Shown: in pieces, positions 18,607 to 27,362 of the stretch
How positions within the stretch are numbered: the first letter of the stretch is position 1
How the letters are laid out: each line of letters opens with the position of its first letter
Source: Polaromonas sp. YR568
GTDB lineage: Bacteria; Pseudomonadota; Gammaproteobacteria; Burkholderiales; Burkholderiaceae_C
Assembly (NCBI RefSeq): GCF_900116715.1
Contig: NZ_FPBM01000007.1
Location: 186,001 to 250,000 of the forward strand
Length of the DNA: 64,000 nucleotides
Reading direction: 5' to 3'
Notes under the pieces: generated by a model
What the model saw: the letters and a program-made list of their open reading frames with translations, nothing else
Databases searched by the model: none
What the model was told of the DNA's origin: nothing
Made by a program: the position numbers and the translations under genes

Positions 18607-18939
18607 TCACCGCTCAAGCCGCACGCGCCGCCTTGGTGCTATAGGCGCGCTGTCGAGTTTCACCCGTGCACGAGGTTTATCAACCTTGTCTGTCAACACC
18701 GTCAAAAGCTCAGCCGGATCGGCCTTGATACGTTGACACCACTTGACGAACTCCAGCAGATCCAGTTGACGTTGGCCACGCTCCACCAATGAAACATAGG
18801 TTTGATGCCTATCCAAACTGGCGGCAAGTTCAGCCTGCGACAAGCGCGCAGCCTTCCTAGCGCGTTTTAGGTGCGCAAGAAACTCTTTATAGGCGGAAGC
18901 GTCGGACAAGGATTCGTGTGTACCAAGAAGAATCCTCAA
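18607..18939 (-). CDS. XRE-family helix-turn-helix regulator
   Basis: 110 residues with a Cro/CI-type HTH at about 22-75 (ARLSQAELAASLDRHQTYVSLVERGQR). A short basic tail follows. No in-frame ATG exists near the N terminus; the frame opens with TTG (MRILLGTHES), so the start is uncertain and could lie a few codons further in. A perfect 21-bp palindrome sits 19 bp upstream, between this gene and the divergent exported-protein gene, the expected layout for an autoregulated repressor. Confidence 0.85.
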   Translation of the reverse strand: MRILLGTHESLSDASAYKEFLAHLKRARKAARLSQAELAASLDRHQTYVSLVERGQRQLDLLEFVKWCQRIKADPAELLTVLTDKVDKPRARVKLDSAPIAPRRRVRLER

Positions 18940-18957
18940 TTAACTAAGCTACTGTGT

Positions 18958-18978
18958 ATTAAGACAAATTGTCTTAAT
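18958..18978. promoter_or_regulatory. Perfect palindromic operator for the XRE regulator
   Basis: ATTAAGACAA-A-TTGTCTTAAT: two fully complementary 10-bp arms around one base. It lies in the 71-bp gap between the divergent XRE gene and the small exported-protein gene, so one bound dimer could control both promoters. The TTGTC/GACAA half-site form is common for small XRE repressors. Confidence 0.75.
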
Positions 18979-19010
18979 ATGCTCGTTTATTAATCACTCA
19001 CGAGGGCCTT

Positions 19011-19364
19011 ATGGTGCGCTATCTCTTAGTCTTGGTTGCATTCCCAATCCTCACGGCCACCAGTGCCTGCGGGCAGGAATGCTCGGTCTCGGATATCTCA
19101 GTAGAGTCCGTCTCAACGTCCAATGGCCTTGTTGCGACAAAAGTGCGGGGTAGGTTAGTAAACCGATGCTCCTCGCCTACGGGGCCGCAGGTCAAGTTCG
19201 TGTTCTGGAGCAAGAGCGGAACCCTACTGCGGGTATTTGATGCGTGGCCGGCGAGCGTAAACAACATACAGCCAGGATCAGACTACCCCTTTGAATTCTC
19301 TCTAGAAAAGGTCGACAACTTCGATCGCCTAGAGGTTCGGGTAATTCAAACGCGGCTCTGGTAA
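19011..19364 (+). CDS. Small exported protein with FxLYD/DUF3426-like domain
   Basis: 117 residues. A signal peptide (about 1-20, LLVLVAFPILTATSACG) ends in TSAC, a weak lipobox, so it may be a lipoprotein or a periplasmic protein. The mature part shows RGRLVNRCSS, VKFVFWSKSGTLL, NIQPGSDYPFEF and RLEVRV, the beta-rich pattern of FxLYD or DUF3426 domains. Function is unknown. GAGGG precedes the ATG. It is divergent from the XRE regulator and shares its palindromic operator, so it is probably repressed by it. Confidence 0.6.
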   Translation: MVRYLLVLVAFPILTATSACGQECSVSDISVESVSTSNGLVATKVRGRLVNRCSSPTGPQVKFVFWSKSGTLLRVFDAWPASVNNIQPGSDYPFEFSLEKVDNFDRLEVRVIQTRLW

Positions 19365-19509
19365 GGGCAGTTTTCGATCATTTTCCGGAGGGGTCAAAAC
19401 TTGTAACTTCAGACCTAGGGCTTTTTTGCCGGTTCTACCTAGCGCAAAACCTAGCTAAATGGGTATGTGACCCAGCTCAAAATGATTGCCTATCTTTTGA
19501 GCTAACCCC

Positions 19510-20148
19510 ATGGCAAACATTGCGTACTACCGAGTTTCCACCTCCGATCAGTCCATTGAGGCTCAACGCTACGCCATGGGCAGATCCCCTGGAACTGTGT
19601 TCGATGAAGAGTTTTCCGATCACGGCATAAGTGGATTCATTTCTGCCGCCAGCCGGCCCGGCTTTTCAAAGTTACTGGCTTTCGTCCGCAGGGGAGACGT
19701 TTTGTTTGTCTATGCGGTCGACCGGCTTGGCCGTGACGCCTTGGATGTTCAGACGACCGTGAGATCTCTTCTTGAACGAGGCGTAGCGGTCGATATCTAC
19801 GGCCTAGGCCGACTCGCACGGGGCGCTGGGGAATTAATCTTGGCGGTACTTGCTCAGGTTGCTGATATGGAGCGAATCCGGCTCTTGGAGCGAACCGCAA
19901 GCGGTCGAGACAAAGCCCGGGAATCTCTTTTGACGACCGGCGCCACCCACAACGGCAAGCTTTCTCTAGGTCGGCCAATCGGGCGTATTGGAGGCCGAGC
20001 GATCGATCCGAAAGCGGTGGCGAGCTGGCGATACACGCAAAACGCCAGCATTGCCTCTACAGCAGAGCATTGGTCACTGTCAGAGTCAACCGTTAAGCGC
20101 TATTGCCTCAAACACCCCGCCACTCCTATAGGAAGCCCTTCAACGTAA
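19510..20148 (+). CDS. Serine recombinase (resolvase/invertase family)
   Basis: 212 residues. The catalytic serine is S10 in AYYRVSTSDQS with Arg8 beside it, and the DRLGRD motif at 71-76 supplies the other active-site arginines. The C-terminal part (about 150-205, ending in AEHWSLSESTVKRYCLKH) is a helix-turn-helix DNA-binding region. It is the size of Tn3-type resolvases and DNA invertases. It could resolve multimers or flip DNA in the element; no crossover site was identified, though an ACCTAG hexamer occurs three times just upstream. The ribosome site is poor. Confidence 0.93.
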   Translation: MANIAYYRVSTSDQSIEAQRYAMGRSPGTVFDEEFSDHGISGFISAASRPGFSKLLAFVRRGDVLFVYAVDRLGRDALDVQTTVRSLLERGVAVDIYGLGRLARGAGELILAVLAQVADMERIRLLERTASGRDKARESLLTTGATHNGKLSLGRPIGRIGGRAIDPKAVASWRYTQNASIASTAEHWSLSESTVKRYCLKHPATPIGSPST

Positions 20149-20328
20149 TTTCAGAAGCTCCGTATGTATTTGTCATGACCAGTAAGAGACTTTTCATGAC
20201 AGGACCCACAAATCCGCTCCGGCCCCATGCCGTAACCCGCAGTGCAATGGATTGCGGGCGCTTTAGCCTGGTGCCCAGTACTTCGAATGAAGTAGGGTTT
20301 CACCCTAGGCTGCAGAAGAGGAGGATTC

Positions 20329-20541
20329 ATGACTGAATACCTCGACACGGAAGAACTGCACCGCCTAACAGGGGCGGCCCGGGTGGGGCAGCAAGCAAGG
20401 TGGCTTTCGGAGCATGAAATCCCACATAAATTGGATCGGGCGCGATTGATCGTGTCACGTGAACATGTGAGAGCGTGGCTGGAAGGCCGTCACATTCCCA
20501 TCTCAAATAGCCCCAATTGGCGAGCACTCGACAATGCCTAA
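20329..20541 (+). CDS. DUF4224 family protein, integrase-associated
   Basis: 70 residues. EYLDTEELHRLTGAAR followed by QQARWLSEHEIPHK matches DUF4224, short winged-helix-like proteins encoded right before tyrosine integrases in prophages and islands, where an excisionase-like role is suspected. A strong GAGGAGG site precedes the ATG. Its last eight bases overlap the start of the integrase gene, so the two are translationally coupled. Basic residues near the C terminus suit DNA binding. Confidence 0.85.
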   Translation: MTEYLDTEELHRLTGAARVGQQARWLSEHEIPHKLDRARLIVSREHVRAWLEGRHIPISNSPNWRALDNA

Positions 20542-21550
20542 AATGACCAAATACCCTCGTCTCCGCGTCTATGTTCGGAAGCGAAAAAGTGGAAAAGTTT
20601 GCACTTACTACTATTACGACATGAGACCCGAGGGGGAGAAAGATATCCCATTGGGTTGTGAGCACGCGGCAGCAATTTCGAGATGGAACGAGCTATTCAG
20701 TGGCGCGCCTGGTGCCCGAGGGCGTATCCAGGAAGCGATAAATCGTTGGCGCGAGTTAGAGCTTCCCAAGTATCAGAACGATGAGACCAAGAAAAGCTAC
20801 ACCAAACAATTGACCCGCATTGAAGGCGTCTTTTCAGCCATGGTGTGGGACGATGTGACTCTGCCGATCATGCGTGAATATTTGGACAGGCGATCTGCGA
20901 AAACTCAGGGAAACCGAGAAATGTCTCTGTTCTCGATCATCTGGAGCAAAGCGCTACTGTGGGGTATGACACGTCTTCCTTGGCCTGCAACAGGGATCAA
21001 GAACTGGAAAAACCAAGAATCGGCGCGCAGGTTTCAAGTAACCGATACGCTTTTCTCGGCGGTATATGCAGAAGCCGACCAAATGTTGCGCGACTGCATG
21101 GACATAGCCACGGCAACAGGTATGCGGCTAACGGATGTCAGAACTGTTGCTCTTCCAGCGGGAGACCTGCTAAGGATGAAAGCATCTAAAACAGGCAAAG
21201 AAGCGGACTTCGATCTCAGTATGAGCTGCGTCCTTCCGGATCTCGTCAATCGACGCCGGAACATAGATGCCACACATTCAATGCTTCTTTCAACCACTGA
21301 AGGATTCCCCGTCACCAAGAGCATGCTCCGGACCGCGTGGGACAATGCACGCAAAGCTGCTTCTTCAAACCCGGTCAACAAGGCCATCAAACACGATTTG
21401 CAGGCCATGTATCTGCGTGACATGCGCAAGCGTGCATCCGATTTAGCGGGTGACATGGAACAAGCGTCTAACCTCTTGCAACACAGCAGTAACGCGCTGA
21501 CCCAGAAGCACTATCGGACCAGCGTCGTCCGGCTCAATCCAGTCCGCTGA
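20534..21550 (+). CDS. Tyrosine-type integrase
   Basis: 338 residues. The catalytic domain shows Arg198 (ATGMRLTDV), a likely Lys219 (KASKTGK), Arg298 in box II (LRDMRKRA, where the usual His is Arg295), His317 (LLQHSSNALT) and the nucleophile Tyr327 (KHYR). The N-terminal part is a SAM-like core-binding domain. It would integrate and excise the element at attachment sites. It starts inside the DUF4224 gene. No tRNA-like direct repeat is visible downstream, so the attachment core remains unknown. Confidence 0.93.
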   Translation: MPKMTKYPRLRVYVRKRKSGKVCTYYYYDMRPEGEKDIPLGCEHAAAISRWNELFSGAPGARGRIQEAINRWRELELPKYQNDETKKSYTKQLTRIEGVFSAMVWDDVTLPIMREYLDRRSAKTQGNREMSLFSIIWSKALLWGMTRLPWPATGIKNWKNQESARRFQVTDTLFSAVYAEADQMLRDCMDIATATGMRLTDVRTVALPAGDLLRMKASKTGKEADFDLSMSCVLPDLVNRRRNIDATHSMLLSTTEGFPVTKSMLRTAWDNARKAASSNPVNKAIKHDLQAMYLRDMRKRASDLAGDMEQASNLLQHSSNALTQKHYRTSVVRLNPVR

Positions 21551-21634
21551 CACTGCTCAACAGCTGAAGCGCCGTAAGACCGAGTATCTTCGACGAGTTC
21601 AGAAAATGTTGCGTACAAGGACTTTCACGCTTGT

Positions 21635-22633
21635 TTAATAGCCTGCATCGCTATCGACCACGTTGACTAGTGCCTCGCCGCTTCCCATTCGGCGCACATT
21701 TTCGCGCAATATCGCAAGGGATTGCGTGACGTAGTCGATGGCATTATCCGATGAGACGTGCGGGATGACCGCCAAATTGGGAACATCCCACCACGGTGAA
21801 TCGGGTGGCAAAGGCTCAGGTTCGAATACGTCCAACACGGCGCCAGACAACCGCTCTTCGCGTAAGCCCTGGGCTAGGGCCTCATAGTCCACGATTGGGG
21901 CCCGTGCCATGTTGACTAACCCTGCGCCCGGCTTCATGCGAGCGATCTGTACGGGGCCAATGGCACCACGTGTGCTCGCGGTCAAAGGCGCGGTCACGAC
22001 TAGAAAATCCACCTCGGGCAGAAGAGCGTCTAGATCGCCCGGAGAAAACATCCGGTCGACATCAGGGTGCGGCTCGGCTGATCGCCTGATGCCCCAGACC
22101 TCGAGCCCCATCAAGCGAGCGTTGCGGGCAACACCACTGCCCAGCGCTCCAACACCGTAGATCAGCACGCGCTTGCCGCGAATGGGCGTGCCGAGTTTTC
22201 GCCGCCAGAGATGCGCCCGCTGGCTGGTCGCATGCTGCGGGATGTGGTCGTTGAGCATCAGCAAGGCCAACAAGCCGAACTCACCGGCCTTGTCGGTATG
22301 CACCCCGCTGCTGTTAGTTAGTAAGCAAGCTGCTGGCAGCCAGTTGAGCGGCAGAAGCGCCTCCACGCCAGCGCTAGTGCTGTGAACCAGGCGAAGGTTC
22401 TTACCATACGTGCGAACTGCATCTATTTCGAAAGCCGCGCCGATGAGCAAGTCACACTGACTGAGGGCCGCAGCATCTACCTCGCCACGGTAGCGATCGA
22501 CGACCAAAGATAGCTCTACGACGTCAGAAAGCGCCCGCCGTACTGCGTCTTCGGTGACGTAGTAAGCGAGGTCGCGAGCGCGATTGTTTTCGATATAGAC
22601 GCGCAGTGGCGCAGCCGGGAGGAAAGGTGTCAT
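21635..22633 (-). CDS. D-2-hydroxyacid dehydrogenase (cluster A)
   Basis: 332 residues. The NAD-binding motif GVGALG, the catalytic Arg (NMARAPIVD), Glu (FEPEPLP) and His (IPHVSSD) are all present, so it should be active. It oxidises a D-2-hydroxy acid or reduces a 2-keto acid; the substrate is unknown. The closest relative in the window is the gene at 40539-41516, and both sit near nearly identical enolase-superfamily enzymes, implying linked steps. It is the last gene of cluster A, 108 bp after the enolase-superfamily gene. The ribosome site is weak. Confidence 0.9.
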   Translation of the reverse strand: MTPFLPAAPLRVYIENNRARDLAYYVTEDAVRRALSDVVELSLVVDRYRGEVDAAALSQCDLLIGAAFEIDAVRTYGKNLRLVHSTSAGVEALLPLNWLPAACLLTNSSGVHTDKAGEFGLLALLMLNDHIPQHATSQRAHLWRRKLGTPIRGKRVLIYGVGALGSGVARNARLMGLEVWGIRRSAEPHPDVDRMFSPGDLDALLPEVDFLVVTAPLTASTRGAIGPVQIARMKPGAGLVNMARAPIVDYEALAQGLREERLSGAVLDVFEPEPLPPDSPWWDVPNLAVIPHVSSDNAIDYVTQSLAILRENVRRMGSGEALVNVVDSDAGY

Positions 22634-22741
22634 GTTTTATGTTGTGCTCAGCGCGCATCCAACCGGAGAACGTGCATTCCGACGCATGCAAGTCTGCGGA
22701 TGGCGTTCGCCGCGAAGACTGGCAGTACTAAACCCAGCGAA

Positions 22742-23905
22742 CTAGGCTTTAATTTCGGCCCAGAGATAGGTATCAATCTTTTCCTCGATAAGGTCTATGC
22801 CCAAGCCTGGCCTATCGGACACCTTGAGATAGCCGTTCTTTATTTCATACTCAGGCACCCGGTCCGTGAACTCCAAATGACCTTCATACCGGCTCCAGTA
22901 GGGATAGATCTCCAGAATCGAAAAGTTTGCGATGTTGGCCGCAACATGTTGAGTGGCCGCCGTGCATACCGGGCTTGCGCAGTTGTGCGGTGCGACGCGC
23001 ATATTGAAGGCCTCAGCCATGGCAGCGATCTTCTTGGTTTCCATGATGCCGCCGGTGTTCCCGATGTCAGGCTGCACGGTGTCGACCGCATGGGTTTGGA
23101 GAACCTTCCGAAAACCATAGCGGGTATGGAGGCGCTCGCCCAGAGCGATCGGAATATTGACTTTGGCAGAGATCTTTTTGAGTGCACCAAGGTCGAAAGG
23201 GTCCGCCGGCTCCTCGATGAAATCGATACCAAGGTCCTCATAGCGTTGGCACAACCGAATGGTCTCGTCGGTAGTCAGGGCGCCGCTCAGGTCCAGCATG
23301 ATGTCGATGTCGGGACCTGCGAAATCACGCAAGGCCTTAACCCGGTCGTAAGCCAAGCGCGTTTCGTCTTTGTTCAACGCACGGCGCGTTGGATGGCGAA
23401 CCGTACCGGCGACGTCGGGAAATGCCAGCGGGTAGCACTTGAGCGCTGTGTAGCCGTCCTTCAGAGGTCGTTCTGCCGCGCGAGCGAAGTCATCCCCCGT
23501 CACAGCCTGGGTGCTCCAGCCGTTGGCATAGACACGTAACTCGTCGCGTACTTTGCCACCCAGCAACTGATACACCGGGACATTGAGGGCCTTGCCTTTG
23601 ATATCCCAGAGCGCCTGTTCAATGGCGCTGATGCCGGCGAACACGATGGCGCCGCCACCCTTGGCCCAAAAGGAATGGTCGTACATCTCCGACCAAATGG
23701 CTTCGATGGCGTGGGGATCCTTGCCGATCAGGATGCGAGTGGCCAGATCCTTGATCATTCCGGCTGCGGCGGTGCTCCCCAAGCCATAGGCAATTGCGGC
23801 CTCGCCAACGCCTGAGATGCCCTCGTCTGTCTCGATGCGCACAATGACCGGACGCAACCGACCGCTTTCGACGAGATAGACGTTTACTTTACTGATCTTC
23901 AACAT
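22742..23905 (-). CDS. Enolase-superfamily enzyme, mandelate racemase/sugar-acid dehydratase type (cluster A)
   Basis: 387 residues. Metal ligands are Asp205, Glu231 and Glu257 (MLDLSG, FIEEP, LGERL); Lys156 lies on the second strand (ALKCYP). The Asp280-His307 dyad (VQPDIGNTGG, VAPHNCAS) marks the mandelate racemase/galactonate or gluconate dehydratase group. The His two residues after the first metal Asp in galactonate dehydratases is replaced by Ser, so the substrate probably differs. It would abstract a proton alpha to a carboxylate. It is about four-fifths identical, by eye, to the protein at 44551-45711. AAAGGAG precedes the ATG. Confidence 0.9.
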   Translation of the reverse strand: MLKISKVNVYLVESGRLRPVIVRIETDEGISGVGEAAIAYGLGSTAAAGMIKDLATRILIGKDPHAIEAIWSEMYDHSFWAKGGGAIVFAGISAIEQALWDIKGKALNVPVYQLLGGKVRDELRVYANGWSTQAVTGDDFARAAERPLKDGYTALKCYPLAFPDVAGTVRHPTRRALNKDETRLAYDRVKALRDFAGPDIDIMLDLSGALTTDETIRLCQRYEDLGIDFIEEPADPFDLGALKKISAKVNIPIALGERLHTRYGFRKVLQTHAVDTVQPDIGNTGGIMETKKIAAMAEAFNMRVAPHNCASPVCTAATQHVAANIANFSILEIYPYWSRYEGHLEFTDRVPEYEIKNGYLKVSDRPGLGIDLIEEKIDTYLWAEIKA

Positions 23906-23994
23906 TGCTCCTTTGCGGCAGCTGGTAGCCGCCCATTTGATTTATCTGTAGGTTGCGACTTCTTACCCCCGGTGCGGATCGAGGCATCAGTTGT

Positions 23995-25434
23995 TCAGGG
24001 AAAGCCTGCGTATAAGGCGTTCTGCGCCACGGCGCGATGCGGTTGCTCGTAACCACGAGGAGGCGTAAACAATCCGCCGCGCTGAACTTCCAGCGCACGG
24101 GCGATCCGATAAGCCATAGGGTCAGCGAAACGACGGACCATGATTTGAACGGCGGTCGGGAGACCCTCGGCATCGCCCATGGGAATACTCAGGGATGCCA
24201 GGTCCATTAAATTGGCCAGTCGTGTGAAAAGGCCAAACGGAGCGTTGGTGGTATGCACTCCCTCCATCGGTTTCGCCGTGATTGGCGACGAGGGCAGCAG
24301 GATGGCATTCGCCCCGGCAAAGTAGCGGTGAAACTCCGTTTGCATCACCCGTCGTTGCTCCAGGTAGCCGAGGTAGTCCGCAATGCTCATCGTTTTTCCA
24401 CGGGACATCCGAGTTGCAATTTCCGGGTCGACGAGGCTGGGTTCCTTCTCGACCAGATGCTGGTAGCGGTTCCAGGCTTCTACCGTCGTGATGTTGGCCG
24501 TGAGAGTCGCATACGCTTCAAGGGGTCGAGGTAGCGGCACCTCGTCGAGGACCGCACCCATGGCTTCCAGGTCAGCAAGCGTCTCCTTGAAGCGCTCAAG
24601 GACACCCGGCTCGGCCGACTTCAGGCTTTCCATACTCGGATAGCGCAGCGTCAACCCCGAGATGCCCTTGTCCAGGTCGACAAGGGAGTTTGAGCGTGGT
24701 ACGCCAAACGTCGACGGATCATCGGGATCCTCGCCTTGCAACGCTGCCTGAATAAGTGCCGCGTCCTCAACAGAGCGGGTCATGGGTCCCACCGCGTCAA
24801 AAACGAGGGCGAGCGGTTGCACGCCACCCCGTCCGATCAGTCCGAGCGATGTCTTCATGCCGATGACGCCGCACAAAGCTGATGGGCTGCGCACCGACCC
24901 CCCCGTATCGGTGCCCAACGCGACCGGCACAAGCCCAGCTGCCACCGCAACACCTGATCCGCTGGATGACCCTCCGGGAACACGCTGAACCAACGGATCG
25001 CGCGGGTTGATCGGCGTGCCGCAGCTCGGGTTTGTTCCCCAACTTCCATACGCGAACTCGACCGTGTGCGTCTTGCCGAGCAAAACCATGCCCTCGGCCA
25101 GCAACCGCCGAACTGCGGTGGCTGATTGCGCAGCGGCTGTAGCGGCGAGCGCCTTCGATCCGGCCAAAGTGGGATGACCCTCCACGTCAAACAGGTCCTT
25201 GGCCGCGAACGGAATGCCGTCGAGGGGACCTCTTGTCTGATTGCGGGAGCGCCGTCTGTCAGACTCACGCGCCGCCAGAAGGGCGGGCTCCCCATACACC
25301 TCCACGAAAGCGTTCAGTTTCGGGTTGTAGGTTTGGATGCGACCGAGCAACTCGGACACTAGCGCCTCCGACGTAAATTCGCCTTGGGCCAATGCCCGAC
25401 CAAGATCGGTGGCGGAAAGGAAGGCAAGGTTCAT
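23995..25434 (-). CDS. Amidase signature family hydrolase
   Basis: 479 residues. The Ser-cisSer-Lys triad is visible: Lys79 in GIPFAAKDLFDV, the GGSSSGSG loop at 154-161 with the cis-Ser, and the nucleophile Ser180 in GTDTGGSVRSPS. It hydrolyses an amide to acid plus ammonia or amine in the cytoplasm; which amide is unknown. The start at MNLAFLSATD follows AAAGGAAATGAC; an earlier in-frame start adds 20 residues unlike the family. It lies between the ABC permease and the enolase-superfamily enzyme in the LacI-controlled operon, so its substrate probably comes in through that transporter. Confidence 0.93.
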   Translation of the reverse strand: MNLAFLSATDLGRALAQGEFTSEALVSELLGRIQTYNPKLNAFVEVYGEPALLAARESDRRRSRNQTRGPLDGIPFAAKDLFDVEGHPTLAGSKALAATAAAQSATAVRRLLAEGMVLLGKTHTVEFAYGSWGTNPSCGTPINPRDPLVQRVPGGSSSGSGVAVAAGLVPVALGTDTGGSVRSPSALCGVIGMKTSLGLIGRGGVQPLALVFDAVGPMTRSVEDAALIQAALQGEDPDDPSTFGVPRSNSLVDLDKGISGLTLRYPSMESLKSAEPGVLERFKETLADLEAMGAVLDEVPLPRPLEAYATLTANITTVEAWNRYQHLVEKEPSLVDPEIATRMSRGKTMSIADYLGYLEQRRVMQTEFHRYFAGANAILLPSSPITAKPMEGVHTTNAPFGLFTRLANLMDLASLSIPMGDAEGLPTAVQIMVRRFADPMAYRIARALEVQRGGLFTPPRGYEQPHRAVAQNALYAGFP

Positions 25435-25581
25435 GTCATTTCCTTTGAAAGATAGTTTTTGCATCGGACATCCGAAGGTTCCGTATGAACCCAATCGGAT
25501 GCCGTTTTTTTTGAATTGACGGCTAGAGCAAGACCAGCAGACGTGGTCGAGTAGCGTCGCTACTCCAACACTCGGGCGCGA

Positions 25582-27336
25582 TTACGCCGGCAGTAACGCG
25601 TTTTTTCGGCGCCGGAGAATAATCGCCATGCCGATAATGACCACGACACATGTCACACCCAGCAATACCACGGAGACGGCGGCAGACTCGGGGCTCGTAT
25701 TGAAGCGAATACCTTCCCACAACTTTCTCGGCAAGGTTTTCACCGATAGGTTACTGAGAAAGATCGAAGCGACCGATTCATCGAACGAAAGAAGCATTCC
25801 AAGCAGAGCTCCAATTCCGAGCCCCGGCAGAAGCAAAGGGAAAGTGATCGTTTGAAAGACGCGCCAGGCGTTCGCTCCAAGGCTTGCCGCTGCAAGGGAC
25901 AGCCAAGGATCGATTGAGCTGTATGTTGCCGACGCGACCTGGTAAACGATTGGGAAAATCAGGACGGTGTGAACGATGATGATCCCGGTCTCGGTATCCA
26001 CCAGTCCTACACGCGAGAAGGCCAGATAGGCGCCGAGCGCGAAGACAACGCTAGGAACGGTCAAGGGCGACATGAGCATTGCTTCAACAGCACCCTGGTA
26101 CCGGAAATTTCGACCAATTCCGAGAACCGCCAGCGTGGCGATGATGAGGGCCGACACACAGGTAGCGGCGCCAATGCGAAGGCTAGTCAGTGCCGCGGCA
26201 GTCCATTCCTGGCTGTGAAAGATCGTTTCAAACCATCGCAATGAGTAGCCCGGTGGCGGGAATATGAGCACCTCAGCTGAACTGAAAGATACCGGTATGA
26301 GTACGACCAACGGAAGGAGAATGAAGACCGATATCAGAAACAGGTAGACCGGTTGAACAAATCGCATGCCGGCGCGTAAGACCTCAGGTATTTTGAAGCG
26401 GGTCGGCGGCAGTTTTACCGATTTCCGAAGGAGCGACTTGTCCACCTGCGCCACAGTCGCCTGCGGCGAACTCTGCGGCGGCACACCAGGGCGCTGCCAA
26501 CGCGACAAATATCGCGCTACCGAGGAGAGCGCCGTGACGATGATCGTCGCAACAAAGGCGAGTGTGATGCCGAGTGCTGCAGCCAAAGCCCAGTCGGCTC
26601 CGACGTCGATTTCCGCCTGGACGACTTGGGCGAGCATCTGCTGACGTTGGCTACCCAGAAAGGTCGGCGCGATGAAGCTCGCCATTGTGAAGAGAAAGAT
26701 GATCGTAACGCCGGATTGGATGCCACGTATGGCGAGTGGAAGAAGTACGCCCGACCAGATACGAAACGGGTTAGCTCCAAGGGTGTGAGCGGCCAGAACA
26801 AGACGCCCGTCAATGCGCCTGAGGACCGTGAAGAGAGCGAAGACCATCATCGGAATTGAGCACTGCACGAGAGCCAGGACAACTGCCAGTTCGCTGAAGA
26901 GCAGCGAAATGGGTTCTGAAGTCAGCCCCAGACCCATTAGCGTTGCATTGACAAGGCCACGCTGGCCCAAGATCGCCAACCAGGCAAACGTACGCACCAT
27001 CACACTGGTCAAGAAGGGAACCAGCACCAACAACCCGAGAAGCAGCGCCTTCACCCCAGTCGCGCGACTCAAAATCCATGCGAGCGGAAAAGAGATAACG
27101 AGAGTTATCACCGTGGCTTCCACGCTGATACGCACCGTCGTCCAGATCACCTTTTGGTAGACGGGATTGCCAAAGATCCGCATAAAGCGGCCGATGGCAT
27201 CTCCGCCAAACGCCTCTGGAACGATCGCCAGTAACGGTATGGCGAAAGCCAGGAGAAGCAAGATGGTTACTGGAGCGAGCAGTAAGAACCGTTCCCATTG
27301 CACTAACCAATTTACGAATCCACTGCTGCGTCTCAT
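25582..27336 (-). CDS. Fused two-domain ABC transporter permease (PotB-PotC type)
   Basis: 584 residues with about 12 membrane segments. The first half (1-290) matches PotB-like and the second half (about 325-584) PotC-like permeases of spermidine/putrescine and Fe3+ type importers, joined by a hydrophilic linker. EAA-type loops are seen in each half (AAHTLGANPFRIW and AAASLGANAWRVF). A single polypeptide thus forms both channel halves, unlike the separate permeases at 51110-52761. TAGGAG lies upstream of the ATG. It works with the binding protein and ATPase encoded just upstream. Confidence 0.92.
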   Translation of the reverse strand: MRRSSGFVNWLVQWERFLLLAPVTILLLLAFAIPLLAIVPEAFGGDAIGRFMRIFGNPVYQKVIWTTVRISVEATVITLVISFPLAWILSRATGVKALLLGLLVLVPFLTSVMVRTFAWLAILGQRGLVNATLMGLGLTSEPISLLFSELAVVLALVQCSIPMMVFALFTVLRRIDGRLVLAAHTLGANPFRIWSGVLLPLAIRGIQSGVTIIFLFTMASFIAPTFLGSQRQQMLAQVVQAEIDVGADWALAAALGITLAFVATIIVTALSSVARYLSRWQRPGVPPQSSPQATVAQVDKSLLRKSVKLPPTRFKIPEVLRAGMRFVQPVYLFLISVFILLPLVVLIPVSFSSAEVLIFPPPGYSLRWFETIFHSQEWTAAALTSLRIGAATCVSALIIATLAVLGIGRNFRYQGAVEAMLMSPLTVPSVVFALGAYLAFSRVGLVDTETGIIIVHTVLIFPIVYQVASATYSSIDPWLSLAAASLGANAWRVFQTITFPLLLPGLGIGALLGMLLSFDESVASIFLSNLSVKTLPRKLWEGIRFNTSPESAAVSVVLLGVTCVVVIIGMAIILRRRKNALLPA

Positions 27337-27362
27337 CTTCGCGTTCTCCTATTTGTGCGCTG

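Larger units (their letters stand above)
10182..21634. mobile_element. Integrated genomic element next to tRNA-Leu
   Basis: The stretch from the tRNA 3' end to just past a tyrosine integrase gene is visibly more AT-rich than the left flank. It contains a Rep-like protein, an XRE regulator with operator, a serine recombinase, a DUF4224 protein and the integrase, plus a three-gene defence-like cargo. This fits an integrative element using the tRNA-Leu region as a target. No direct repeat of the tRNA 3' end was found near the integrase, so both borders are inferred. The element could extend further right into the catabolic clusters. Confidence 0.6.

Noticed and set aside
20172..20200. Two copies of TCATGAC between the serine recombinase and DUF4224 genes
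   Set aside because: Seven-base repeats are too short to call a recombinase or excisionase site without data.
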